64,000 nt of DNA, from assembly GCF_900091415.1 (NCBI RefSeq), contig NZ_FMHU01000001.1, positions 1 through 64,000 on the forward strand. Direction: 5' to 3'. Made by a program: the position numbers and the translations under genes. This stretch comes from Micromonospora inyonensis (GTDB lineage Bacteria; Actinomycetota; Actinomycetes; Mycobacteriales; Micromonosporaceae). This document shows, piece after piece, positions 16,046-25,142 of the stretch. Under the pieces are notes generated by a model. The model saw nothing but the letters and a program-made list of their open reading frames with translations. It was not told the DNA's origin and ran no database searches. How positions within the stretch are numbered: the first letter of the stretch is position 1; the number at the start of each line of letters is the position of its first letter.

Positions 16046-17569
16046 GTGGCGACTTCGAACGGACGTCGGAAGCGGCAGCGAGGCGAGATCGAGACCCTGC
16101 CCAGCGGATCACTGAGAGTGAAGGTCTACGCGGGCGAAGATCCCATCAGCGGCAAGCGGCACTACCTGACCGAGGTCATCCCCGCCGGCCGTACCGCCGC
16201 CAAGGAAGCGGAGAAGGTCCGTACCCGGCTGCTGGCGCAGGTCGATGAGCGGCGCAACCCGCGTACCCGCGCGACCCTTGACCAACTGCTCGACCGGTGG
16301 CTTGAGGTGGCCGACATCGAGCCGACCACCCGGATGGGTTACGAGAACAAGCTCAACAAGCACGTACGGCCGGTGCTCGGCAAGCTGCCGGTCGGCCGCC
16401 TCGACCCCGAGACGTTGGAATCCTTCTACGCGAGCCTGCGCCGCTGCCGGGACTGGTGCGGCGGCAAGGCGTCCGTTACGCACCGGGTGAAGGGCGAGCA
16501 CACCTGCACCGCGAGATGCCGGCCGCACGTCTGCAAGCCGCTCAGCCCGTCCTCTGTACGGCAGATCCACTGGATCCTGAGTGGTGCGCTGAGTCGGGCG
16601 CTGCGGTGGCGCTGGATCGCGGTCAACCCCGCCGCACAGGCTGAACCACCCGCCGCGCCGCACCCCGACCCGCAACCACCGAACCCGGCCGATGCCGCCC
16701 GCATCATCACCGAGTCGTGGCGCGACCCGGACTGGGGCGCGCTGGTCTGGCTCGCCATGACCACCGGCGCCCGGCGCGGCGAACTGGCCGCCCTGCGCTG
16801 GCATCATCTCGACCTGGCCGCCGGCGTGCTGACCCTCCGACGGAGCGCCTACCTCGACGCCAACGGCGAGTTGCAGGAGAAGGACACCAAGACCCACCAG
16901 CAACGGCGGGTCGCCCTCGACCCCGAAACGGTCGCCGTGCTCACCGAGCTGCACGCGCGGTACGTCGACCGCCTGGCGCAGCTCGACGCGACGGCCGACC
17001 CGGCGGACTACGTCTTCTCCCCCGAGCCGGACAACAGCCGTGGCTACCGCCCCGACACCATCACCCAGCGGTACGGGCGACTCGCCAAACGACTTGGCAT
17101 CGACAGCCACATCCACGCCCTGCGGCACTACTCCGCAACCGAGCTGATAAATGCCGGTGTCGACGTGCGAACCGTCGCCGGCCGGCTCGGTCACGGTGGC
17201 GGTGGCACCACCACCCTCCGGGTCTACGCCGCATGGCTCTCCGAGTCCGACCAGCGGGCCGCCGGCACGCTCGCCGCCCGGATGCCATCCCGCCCGACGT
17301 CGCCCACCCTGCCGAGCAGCCCGTACCGGGTCATTGCCGAGGAACTACGCGAGCAGATTCGCACCGGGAGCCTCAGGCCGGGCGACCCGCTTCCCACGGT
17401 TGCTGAGTTGGCTGCCGCGCATGCCGTGTCGGTCGGCACCGCTCACCGTGCAGTGGCGTCTTTGACAGCAGACGGCTTGGTCAACGTTGCCCGAGGTCGC
17501 CGGGCAACCGTCGCAGGACAGCCCGATGGATGGCTACCGACGAGTCAGGCAACGCCCCAAGTCCGGTGA
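16046..17569 (+). CDS. int: Tyrosine integrase with C-terminal GntR-like domain
   Basis: A 507-residue integrase. An N-terminal AP2-like/SAM-like DNA-binding region (about 15-150) contains a Cys/His insertion (CRDWCGG, HTCTARCRPHVC) that may bind zinc. The catalytic domain follows: TGARRGELAALRW with Arg near 241, a Lys-rich beta turn (KDTKTHQQRR), HALRHY near 357, LGHGG, and RVYAAW with Tyr near 393. Residues about 425-500 form a winged helix of GntR type (YRVIAEELREQIRTGSLRPGDPLPTVAELAAAHAVSVGTAHRAV). AICE integrases usually lack this; separate GntR regulators (KorSA-like) are the norm, so the fusion may let the integrase sense or repress. GTG 16046 fits the spacing from attL. Confidence 0.93.
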   Translation: MATSNGRRKRQRGEIETLPSGSLRVKVYAGEDPISGKRHYLTEVIPAGRTAAKEAEKVRTRLLAQVDERRNPRTRATLDQLLDRWLEVADIEPTTRMGYENKLNKHVRPVLGKLPVGRLDPETLESFYASLRRCRDWCGGKASVTHRVKGEHTCTARCRPHVCKPLSPSSVRQIHWILSGALSRALRWRWIAVNPAAQAEPPAAPHPDPQPPNPADAARIITESWRDPDWGALVWLAMTTGARRGELAALRWHHLDLAAGVLTLRRSAYLDANGELQEKDTKTHQQRRVALDPETVAVLTELHARYVDRLAQLDATADPADYVFSPEPDNSRGYRPDTITQRYGRLAKRLGIDSHIHALRHYSATELINAGVDVRTVAGRLGHGGGGTTTLRVYAAWLSESDQRAAGTLAARMPSRPTSPTLPSSPYRVIAEELREQIRTGSLRPGDPLPTVAELAAAHAVSVGTAHRAVASLTADGLVNVARGRRATVAGQPDGWLPTSQATPQVR

Positions 17570-17741
17570 AGTGAAGTGACCTCCATCGGCCGGACACCTC
17601 GATGGCATCCAACCCAAATGTCCAAACTGGACCCGGGCAGTCGTGTGGCGGCACCAACCTGTAGATTTTGCGTGGGGCTAGAGGCCGCCTACTACTAGTC
17701 AGTCGTGAGGCTTGCGCGAGGCACTACCGCTAGGAGGAGTC

Positions 17742-18770
17742 ATGACAGTCGAGATGACCCCTCCTGCGCTCACTGCACTCACCGACGAGGACTTGCGTCT
17801 GCTCGGTGGTGGCCCAGCCGAGGAGGAAGCCCCGCTCCTGAGCGGCGAGCACGTTCGACTGCGCCGCGCGTCCTTGTCACCGCTGAGGTACCCGGGATCG
17901 AAGCGCAAAATGCTGCCGGCAATCCGTCAGCTCATTGTGGACAATGTGCCAAGGCCGGAGTTGCTTGTAGAGCCTTTCTGCGGTGGCGCCAGTGTCTCCC
18001 TTGGTCTACTGGAGGCTGACGCAGTCGAGCGGGTACTTCTCGCGGATTTCGATCCGTTGGTGGCCGCGTTTTGGCAGGTTGCGGCCGAGGACACGGACGC
18101 GCTTGTCAAGGCGATGCGCAAGGAGCCGGTCACCGTCGAGAACTGGGACCGGTGGCGGAAGTACCGCCCGCGAACACCACTGAACCGGGCAATGAAATGC
18201 CTCTTCCTGAATAGGACCACATTCTCAGGCATCATTGGAAGCGACGCTGGTCCAATCGGCGGTCGCGCACAGACTAACTACAGCATCGACTGTCGTTTTG
18301 ACAAGGATGCTATTGAGGCACGGCTTCGCAATATCCAGTTGCTTCGCAAGCAGGGCCGCATCGTCGGCACCGTCGCTGGTCGATGGCAGTCCACATTTCG
18401 CTACGCACACGACGTCGCCGCTTCACTCGACCTAAAGGCGGACTCAGTGGTGTTCTACCTCGACCCGCCCTATATCGAGAAGGCGAGCGACCTATACGAA
18501 CGGCCGTTCACTGAACAAGACCACATCGCCCTCGCTCAACATCTTGACAGCACTGAGCGATGGGTCCTCTCGTATGACAAGGAACCACTCGTCCTCAGTC
18601 TCTACCGAGGTATGCAAGGGGTGCGTCAGTACCGCGTGACGCACCACTACACCATGACGGGGAGCCGTAAGAGTCCTGTGCCAGGCCGTGAGGTCCTGTT
18701 CACGAACCTGCCCCAGCCACCCCACCAATCCGCACTGCCGCCGTCAGCGCCGCCGCGAGGTGACATATGA
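17742..18770 (+). CDS. Dam-type (D12 class) adenine-N6 DNA methyltransferase
   Basis: A 342-residue methyltransferase of the D12/Dam class. It starts at ATG 17742 after TAGGAGGAG. SPLRYPGSKRKML at about 45-57 is the conserved opening; EPFCGGASVSLG at 77-88 binds S-adenosylmethionine; DPPYIEKASDLYE at 241-253 is the catalytic DPPY loop; and a target-recognition region lies between them. The stop overlaps the HerA start (ATGA). In context it is probably the modification arm that marks self DNA for the HerA-NurA machine encoded downstream. Codon use is less GC-biased than in the chromosomal genes, which suggests recent acquisition as cargo. Confidence 0.9.
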   Translation: MTVEMTPPALTALTDEDLRLLGGGPAEEEAPLLSGEHVRLRRASLSPLRYPGSKRKMLPAIRQLIVDNVPRPELLVEPFCGGASVSLGLLEADAVERVLLADFDPLVAAFWQVAAEDTDALVKAMRKEPVTVENWDRWRKYRPRTPLNRAMKCLFLNRTTFSGIIGSDAGPIGGRAQTNYSIDCRFDKDAIEARLRNIQLLRKQGRIVGTVAGRWQSTFRYAHDVAASLDLKADSVVFYLDPPYIEKASDLYERPFTEQDHIALAQHLDSTERWVLSYDKEPLVLSLYRGMQGVRQYRVTHHYTMTGSRKSPVPGREVLFTNLPQPPHQSALPPSAPPRGDI

Positions 18771-20839
18771 GCATCGTCCAGTCCGTCCTGAACAAGGCGA
18801 AGTCGTCCACCCCGCTGGCAAGGTTGATCAACGACAAATGCGCCCCCGTTGGGGGGGTCTACCGACTCGACTACGGTTCTGCCGTCGTACTCACCGACGA
18901 CTACTACAAGAGCCGGGCCGGGGGCGTTCCGCTGGGCGGCTTCCTACTCGCGGCCGCTGGCACGCAGACACCCGAGGGATTCATCCTCGACGACGAGGAA
19001 CTCATCCTGCTTCGCGTACGCGGCACTGAGCCATTGCCAAACGAGGCTGATCTGGTGCAAACCCGGCTTGCGGTCGTCCGCGACGCTGCAGCTAGCGGGC
19101 AGGGTTTCGACGACGTCACCGATGTGCTGACCCGTAACGAGCTGCAGCAGTCCGCGTTCGACTGTGAGGTCATTGGCACCTTCTACAGCGACGAAGACGA
19201 CAAGGTCGAGTTCGGGGCGGACATCGATAACGTAGTCTCCTCCGCCAAGTATCAGGTATTCCTGCCGTCTCAAAATGTCCTGTCATGGTTGGCCGCCTAC
19301 CCTGACTCCGGCGATGACGACATGCTCCCGCTCGGCGTAGTGCGGTTTGCGTCTACGCGCAGGCGGGCTCGGGCCGCTAACATTGATAAGGCAGCCGTCC
19401 GTGTCCACGTCAGCGATTTCGTTTCTCGTAAGACCGCCGTGTTTGGCATGACCCGCACGGGAAAGTCAAACACGATCAAGACACTCGTGACCGCCGTGTT
19501 TAGGCATGGCGTTCGTGCTGGCAGGCGCGTCGGCCAGGTCATCTTCGACCCACAGGGCGAATACGCCAACGTCAACGAGCAGGACGGAACCGGGTTGCGT
19601 CTGCTGGGGGACACGGCCGATGAGGTCCGCGTCTACAAGGAGAAACCCGACCCCTCTGAGCGCGTCGAGCAGCCGCTTCGGATCAACTTCCTCGACACCG
19701 CCAGTCTGCAAACTGTCTGGCAGATGGTTCAGCAGGAGGTCGCGACGGGCGCGTCCGCCGGCGCGCAGTACATGGCCGGGTTCCGAGCCGTCAGCATGCA
19801 GCAACCGCCTTCCGGCGACTACTCCGCCACCCACCACTTCGAGCGGAACAGGCTTGCGTTTTATGCGCTCTTACACCGCGCAGGCGTAACGGGGACCCTC
19901 TCCGGGGTACAGGTGACACTCACTAATGAGCTTGTAAACGAGCTGAACTCTAGTGACCCGAAAGTCAAGGGCGTGACCGGAAGAGGCAAGACAGCGTCAG
20001 TGGCGTCAACAGAAGTCGCGCGGGACTTGCTGGAATGGCTGCGGGCCAAAAACGGAGCCGGTCAGCTGACACAGTCCTGGAAAGACGACTTCGCCAGTGG
20101 CGAGCTCGGCGACATCCTTAAGGCGATGGAAGGAAGGGCCGGCGACGCGGCCATCAAACGACTCAAGCCGTTCCACGACCCGGCCGCCGTTGGGGAGATC
20201 GGGGAGCTGATCTGGCAGGACATGCAGGCTGGTCGCCTGGTCATCGTCGACCTCTCGCAGGGCAATGGAAATGTGGTCAGGACCCTGTCCGAACGGATCG
20301 TGACCACCCTGCTTGACCACGCACGTGACGACTTCTCTGCCGGGAAGAAGCCGCAGCCGTTCCAGATTGTTGTCGAAGAGGCTCACAACCTGTTCGAACG
20401 CGGTAAGCGCGACACCGACAGCGATCCGTGGGTTCGCCTGTCCAAGGAAGCCGCGAAGTACAAGATCGGTATGATGTACGCGACCCAAGAGGTGTCCAGC
20501 GTCGACCAGCGCGTCTTGTCCAACACCTCCAACTGGCTCGTCGCGCACTTGAATTCCGACAACGAGACCCGCGAGCTTTCCCACTACTACGATTTCAAAA
20601 CCTGGGCCGACAGTCTCCGCCGATGCGAGGACATTGGGTTCGTCCGCATGAAGACCTACTCGGCCAAGTACATCGTCCCGGTGCAGGTGGAGAAGTTTGA
20701 CCACGCCATGATTAACATGGCTCGCGTCGAGGCAGGTCTCGCTCCGAAGGAGCCTTCACCGTCCGGCTCCGTGCCCACGACAACCGCACCCACCTTCCCC
20801 ACAAAGGTCGAGGGCGCGGAGGACGGCGGGCTGTTCTGA
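18767..20839 (+). CDS. HerA-family DNA-translocating ATPase
   Basis: A 690-residue HerA/FtsK-like hexameric ATPase. The first 190 residues hold the HAS-barrel region. Walker A is GMTRTGKSNT near 226-235, and a Walker-B-like strand GQVIFDPQGEYA follows near 260. An insertion of about 200 residues precedes the second half, which has LVIVDLSQGN, the glutamate-bearing strand IVVEEAHNLFERG near 534, and TQEVSSVDQRVLSNTSNW. HerA proteins pump DNA and work with NurA nucleases. This gene is coupled to the methyltransferase (ATGA) and lies one base before the NurA-like gene. A defence role is inferred from the operon and from its place next to int. Confidence 0.9.
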   Translation: MSIVQSVLNKAKSSTPLARLINDKCAPVGGVYRLDYGSAVVLTDDYYKSRAGGVPLGGFLLAAAGTQTPEGFILDDEELILLRVRGTEPLPNEADLVQTRLAVVRDAAASGQGFDDVTDVLTRNELQQSAFDCEVIGTFYSDEDDKVEFGADIDNVVSSAKYQVFLPSQNVLSWLAAYPDSGDDDMLPLGVVRFASTRRRARAANIDKAAVRVHVSDFVSRKTAVFGMTRTGKSNTIKTLVTAVFRHGVRAGRRVGQVIFDPQGEYANVNEQDGTGLRLLGDTADEVRVYKEKPDPSERVEQPLRINFLDTASLQTVWQMVQQEVATGASAGAQYMAGFRAVSMQQPPSGDYSATHHFERNRLAFYALLHRAGVTGTLSGVQVTLTNELVNELNSSDPKVKGVTGRGKTASVASTEVARDLLEWLRAKNGAGQLTQSWKDDFASGELGDILKAMEGRAGDAAIKRLKPFHDPAAVGEIGELIWQDMQAGRLVIVDLSQGNGNVVRTLSERIVTTLLDHARDDFSAGKKPQPFQIVVEEAHNLFERGKRDTDSDPWVRLSKEAAKYKIGMMYATQEVSSVDQRVLSNTSNWLVAHLNSDNETRELSHYYDFKTWADSLRRCEDIGFVRMKTYSAKYIVPVQVEKFDHAMINMARVEAGLAPKEPSPSGSVPTTTAPTFPTKVEGAEDGGLF

Positions 20840-21535
20840 TATGCCATACGCGAGTGAACGGGCACATCGACTCGGCCACGTTCCTGTCGTAAACAACCAG
20901 GCCGTCCAGGACGCGTTTAGCCGGTGGCAGGTCGCGCAGGCATGTCCGCAGGACGGGTCTGCCATCGCTGCTATGTGCACCCCCGTGAATCAACTCGCGG
21001 GGGCCGGACAGTCAAGCGGCGTCGGCTTCGCAATCACCGTCGATGGATCTGACACCGAAGTGGAGGCGACCCGCGAGCACCCGACCGTTAAGGTCGGGTA
21101 CCTGCGCGTAGCTGCGTCGATCGTCGACCTTGAGAAGCTCACCCGGGCTGGGGACGGGGAGTTCGTCAACCCAAAGGTGGTGCGGGACGCCCATCAACAC
21201 GCTGCGTTCGACGGCGCGCTCCCTGGTTCCGGCCTGGTGCGGCCCGGCTGTAGCGGCGTGGAAACGTGGCGCCAGGAGCTTAACCATTTCCTCACCACTA
21301 CGCGGTTCGATGATGGCTCGGAGAAGTCGCTCGGCGACATGCTCTTGGCATTACATGGTACGCCGAACAAAGCAGCCACTGCGGTCACAGTGCGGCGGTG
21401 CCCGTCCTGTGAAGCGAAGGATGGTGACCTTCCCGGTAGCGGCATCAGCGTCGCACTCACCGGCGGCCTGTGCCCGCGGTGCGGCGCCACCGTCCACTTG
21501 GCTGATGTGCTACGCACTCACGAGGAATACGTAGC

Positions 21536-21545
21536 CGAGGGCTCC
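21536..21545 (+). repeat. Target-site duplication, left copy
   Basis: CGAGGGCTCC immediately left of the IS is repeated at 23040-23049 on the right. A 10-bp duplication fits the ISAs1 family and shows the insertion is young enough not to have diverged. Confidence 0.9.
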
Positions 21546-21619
21546 CACGGCCCCGGCGTTGTTCCCAATCGAGCGGTTATGTCCGTGTGGGGAACTGGAC
21601 ACGGGGCGAGTTGCAGGAT

Positions 21620-21682
21620 GAGCGCGGCTCCTGATGATCTTTCGGGTGACTAGCCTCGAAGTTCATCGCTGGAGCCGCGCTC
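21620..21682. repeat. Subterminal 12-bp inverted repeat abutting the transposase start
   Basis: GAGCGCGGCTCC (21620-21631) and GGAGCCGCGCTC (21671-21682) are perfect complements separated by 39 bases. The right arm ends exactly at the GTG start codon. In RNA this could hide the ribosome site and limit transposase synthesis. Confidence 0.7.
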
Positions 21683-22993
21683 GTGACGTCATCTTCCCTG
21701 ATCGACCCTGTTGTTGACCACCTCGCCGATCTGGCGTTGTGGGAAGCCGAACTCGCCGCGGTTTCGGCCGATCCGCTGCGGGTGGTGTCCCCGCTGGCGG
21801 CACGGCTGGCTCAGGTACCGGATCCGCGACGGCCGCGTGGGTTGCGCCATCCGCTGCTGGTGATCCTGGTCTTGACCGCGTGCGCCACCCTCGTGGTCGG
21901 TAACGACGGCCTGACCGCGATCCGGCAGTGGGCGGCCCGGACTCCGCAGGACGTGTTGCACCGCCTCGGCGCCCGCCGTAACCCACTGACCGGCCGCTAT
22001 CTGGTGCCCAGCGAGCGCACCTTCCGGCGGGTCCTGGCCGCGGTCGACGGCGACGCTCTCGACGCGGCGACCTGCGGCTACACGGCCGACGTGCTGCGTG
22101 GCGACGTCCCGGCCCCGCAGATCCCCACCGCCACCGACGAGCCCGCCGAGCGTGAACAGCGCCGCGCCGCGACGCGGGCGGTGACCCACCCCGCACCGGC
22201 CGGGCTGCTGCCCGCGGTCGCGATCGACGGGAAACTGCTGCACGGCACCCGCACCGAGACCGGGCAGGTGTTCCTGGTCGCCGCGGTCACGCATGACCGG
22301 GCGGTGATCCTGGGCCAGCGCCAGGTCGCCGGCAAGCGCGGCGAGACCACCGTGACCGAAAATCTGCTCGCCCCGTTGGATGTGGCCGGCATGCTGCTCA
22401 CCCTGGACGCCCTGCACACCACGAAGAAGACCGCCCGGCTGATCACCGGACCGTTGAACGCCCACTATCTGCTGATCTTGAAGGGGAATCAGCCGCTCGC
22501 CCTGCAGGCCGCCCAGGCGCTGCTGTCCGGCACCGACACAGTCTTCACCGGCAGCATGAACATCGACTCCGATCGCGGGCACGGACGCACCGAACGCCGC
22601 ACGATCCGCGTCGCACCATGTGACGGCCGGCTGTTCCCCGGCGCCCGGCAAGTGTTCCGGCTCCGCCGTGACACCGGCGGACTCGACGGCGTGCGCACCA
22701 GCAAACAGATCATCTACGGCATCGTCAGCCTCGATGCCGAACAGGCCAGCCCGCAGCACCTCAACGCCTATGCGAGAGGACACTGGTCTGTTGAAAATCG
22801 TCTGCATTGGATCCGAGACGTCACCTTCAGCGAGGACGATTCCCAACTCAGGACGAGTGCGGCGCCCCGCAACCTGGCCGCCATGCGCAACCTGGCCATG
22901 AACACCTTCCGCCTCGCCGGGCGCGTCAACATCGCCCACGCCCGCCGCGACCTCCACGACCGCGCCGACGCCTTCGCCGCCTACGGCATCTAG
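21683..22993 (+). CDS. ISAs1-family DDE transposase
   Basis: A 436-residue transposase. The N-terminal domain has ARLAQVPDPRRPRGLRHPLL and the family's SERTFRRVL segment. Catalytic residues are visible as the Asp in PAVAIDGKLL, the Asp in LLTLDALHT and the Glu in HWSVENRLHWIRDVTFSED. Length and order match ISAs1 transposases, and the gene appears intact. The GTG start at 21683 lies directly after the subterminal hairpin arm. Confidence 0.95.
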   Translation: MTSSSLIDPVVDHLADLALWEAELAAVSADPLRVVSPLAARLAQVPDPRRPRGLRHPLLVILVLTACATLVVGNDGLTAIRQWAARTPQDVLHRLGARRNPLTGRYLVPSERTFRRVLAAVDGDALDAATCGYTADVLRGDVPAPQIPTATDEPAEREQRRAATRAVTHPAPAGLLPAVAIDGKLLHGTRTETGQVFLVAAVTHDRAVILGQRQVAGKRGETTVTENLLAPLDVAGMLLTLDALHTTKKTARLITGPLNAHYLLILKGNQPLALQAAQALLSGTDTVFTGSMNIDSDRGHGRTERRTIRVAPCDGRLFPGARQVFRLRRDTGGLDGVRTSKQIIYGIVSLDAEQASPQHLNAYARGHWSVENRLHWIRDVTFSEDDSQLRTSAAPRNLAAMRNLAMNTFRLAGRVNIAHARRDLHDRADAFAAYGI

Positions 22994-23039
22994 CAAACCA
23001 CGATGAAAGCGGGCATAGAAGAACAACGCCGGGGCCGTG

Positions 23040-23049
23040 CGAGGGCTCC
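23040..23049 (+). repeat. Target-site duplication, right copy
   Basis: CGAGGGCTCC, identical to 21536-21545. The reading frame of the NurA-like gene resumes directly after it at 23050. Confidence 0.9.
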
Positions 23050-23784
23050 AACCAGTCGGCGCTGACGCGGGTCATGCTCGTGGCAGAGCGGCTTACCACT
23101 CTGGGGTATATGGAGCTCTTTTACGACCAGCCTTCGACCATCGATGTGCTGCGCAAGACTTTGTTCATCACTGACGGCCCATTGGCCCTTTTCGGAGTCG
23201 TGGCCCCGCTCAAACGGCGCTTTCAGCACTACCTTGGCGCCCTTTCTGCGGAGTGTGACGCTAAGGGCCATCCAGGGCTCCCAATGCTCGTGGGGGTGGA
23301 GAAGTCGGGCAGATTTGTGGAGCACGCCGAGCTAATCCGCGACCTCATCCCACGTGGCAGTGTTATGAACCTGACCACGGAGTACATCAATCGCATCACC
23401 GCTCGCCCTCCAGGGAACAACTACGGCGTGGACGAGTTTTACGGCCGCCGCTTCGTGTACCGAACGCACGCAGGCGATCCGCTAGTTATCACGGTCCTAC
23501 CCAAGCAGGGCGTCCTCCCGTACGAGGGCCCTGGAGCCGAGGAGTTGTCGAGCTACCCGTCCCTAAGGCCAGTGTGCGAGGTACTCGATCGAGTCCGCAC
23601 GCGTCTATATCCCAACGCCGTTATCCCCGTCGCCCTCGCTCACTCGGCGGCGTCGCTGCCACTCGGCGTCGGGCAATCGGTCCTTCGTGTCATGTTGCAG
23701 AAAGCTGTTGGTCTTCCACAGACCAGCCAGTTCCGGTACCGCTCGCCATTCCCTGGTTCACAATGGGCAAGCCGAGGACAATAG

Positions 23785-24107
23785 GTTGAACATCAGCGGG
23801 TTGCGACAAAAGGTGGTTTCCTCGGGTCGGCCGATTTCTGATCTACTGGGGCTATGCCGGGGACGCCAGGCTCGCCGTTAGGCGACCCCGTAGCGGTCTG
23901 GCTTGGTGGCCTCGGTGGCCGTTCGGTGGCCAATGGCGGCCGTCGCGAGGCGATCACCGCCCGCACGCCCCTAACCCGCGAACCCGCTACCGGGCTGCGG
24001 CTGATCTCCGAGCGAGAACCAGCCCGAGGCATCCAGGAAGCTCGCCCACCGACAATCCCCAGGCGCCCCGTCCATCCCTGGCAGATCCTTCTCGGCATGA
24101 TGGTCCA
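23785..24107. other. Non-coding gap with GGTGGCC repeats
   Basis: No convincing gene in these 323 bases. Three copies of GGTGGCC (23905, 23914 and 23925) and a GGCGGCC follow each other at 9-11 base spacing, and may be a binding site. The gap separates the methyltransferase-HerA-NurA operon from the epimerase-like gene. Confidence 0.4.
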
Positions 24108-25142
24108 ATGCGATTGCTCGTGCTCGGCGGAACGTGGTTCGTAGGCCATGCGGTTGTCACGGCTGCCCTCGACGCGGGATGGGACGTGACCACGTTTAAC
24201 CGGGGCACCTCCGGGCCGGACGTCGACGGCGTGCGTACGGTCCGGGGCGACCGGACGCGGCTAGCCGACATCAACGCCTTGGCCGCCGCCGGGCCGTGGG
24301 ATGCCGTGGTGGACACCTCCGGCTACGTACCGAGGAACACCCTCGACGTAGCCCGCGTGCTGGCGCCCGCCGCCGGCCGGTACGTCTTCATGTCTACGGT
24401 GAGCGTCTACCGAGACTGGCCGGTGAAGCCGCTCAGCGAGGAATCCGAAGTGCTGTACTGCCCACCGGATGCCGGGCCGGACTACGGCACCGACACGGAG
24501 GACGGGCCGACGCAGTACGGCTACCAGAAGTCGGGGTGCGAGGCGGCGGCACTGGCCGCGTTCGGTCCCGACCGGACGACGGTCCTACGGCCCGGTGTCG
24601 TGCTCGGCCCGCGCGAGTACGTCGGCCGGCTGCCCTGGTGGCTGCGCCGGATCGCTGCCGGTGGGACGGTTCTCGCGCCGGGGTCGCCGGACCGGTCGAT
24701 TCAGCCTGTCGACGTCCGCGACCTTGCCGCGTTCGCCTTGCATACCGCTGCCGAGGGCAGCTCGGGTGCGTTCAACGTCTGCGCCCCCGTCGACGGGGCC
24801 ACGTTCGGGGAGCTGCTCGCCGCGTGCGCCGACGCGACCGGTGCCGCACCCCGGTTCGAGTGGGTGCCGGATGACGTGCTCCTCGACCAGGGCGTGCGGC
24901 AGTGGTCGGAGTTGCCGCTCTGGCGCACGTTCGAGGGCGTCTGGCGGGTCGAGTCCGCCCGCGCGTACCGCGCCGGCCTGCGCTGCCGGCCGCTGGCCGA
25001 CACCGTCGCCGACACCTGGCGGTGGATGGTCGAGACCGGCGAGGTGAGCGCCCACGACCGGGCCACCGAGATTGGGCTCAGCCGGGACAAGGAAGCGCAG
25101 GTCCTCGCCGCGTGGCGAGCGTCAGGAGAGCGGACGGGCTGA
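24108..25142 (+). CDS. NAD-dependent epimerase/reductase-like protein
   Basis: A 344-residue extended short-chain dehydrogenase-like protein. The Rossmann motif is LVLGGTWFVGHAV at residues 4-16. The substrate region has FMSTVSVYRDW and later TQYGYQKSGCEAA, which supplies a YxxxK-like pair (Y-Q-K). The C-terminus has the family's SIQPVDVRDLAAFAL. Isoflavone-reductase-like members reduce small molecules; the substrate here is unknown. It is convergent with the HTH-TPR regulator, overlapping its 3' end by 21 bases. Such genes occur as cargo on actinomycete elements. Confidence 0.72.
   Translation: MRLLVLGGTWFVGHAVVTAALDAGWDVTTFNRGTSGPDVDGVRTVRGDRTRLADINALAAAGPWDAVVDTSGYVPRNTLDVARVLAPAAGRYVFMSTVSVYRDWPVKPLSEESEVLYCPPDAGPDYGTDTEDGPTQYGYQKSGCEAAALAAFGPDRTTVLRPGVVLGPREYVGRLPWWLRRIAAGGTVLAPGSPDRSIQPVDVRDLAAFALHTAAEGSSGAFNVCAPVDGATFGELLAACADATGAAPRFEWVPDDVLLDQGVRQWSELPLWRTFEGVWRVESARAYRAGLRCRPLADTVADTWRWMVETGEVSAHDRATEIGLSRDKEAQVLAAWRASGERTG

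Larger units (their letters stand above)
21546..23039 (+). mobile_element. Complete ISAs1-family insertion sequence, 1,494 bp
   Basis: The element is bounded by perfect 19-bp terminal inverted repeats: CACGGCCCCGGCGTTGTTC at 21546-21564 and its complement at 23021-23039. It carries a single intact transposase, and 10-bp duplications flank it. It is inserted in the same orientation as the NurA-like gene. Confidence 0.95.
20841..23784 (+). pseudogene. NurA-like nuclease gene interrupted by an ISAs1 element
   Basis: Two fragments, 20841-21545 and 23050-23784, are in register. Removing 21546-23049 joins EEYVAEGS to NQSALTRVML and gives one 479-residue frame. The N-terminal half has TVDGSDTEVEA, in which D68 matches the first catalytic Asp of NurA, and a zinc ribbon with C187, C190, C211 and C214. 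The C-terminal half has LFITDGPLALFG (D277) and VGVEKSGR (K320), the later NurA motifs. NurA is a nuclease that acts with HerA. The present protein would stop within the IS after adding about 35 foreign residues, losing the second half of the active site, so the system is probably inactive unless the IS excises. Confidence 0.85.

Noticed and set aside
22807..23784. A 325-codon frame starting inside the IS and reading into the second nuclease half
   Set aside because: Its first 80 codons are an out-of-frame reading of the transposase gene; only the part from 23050 is native.
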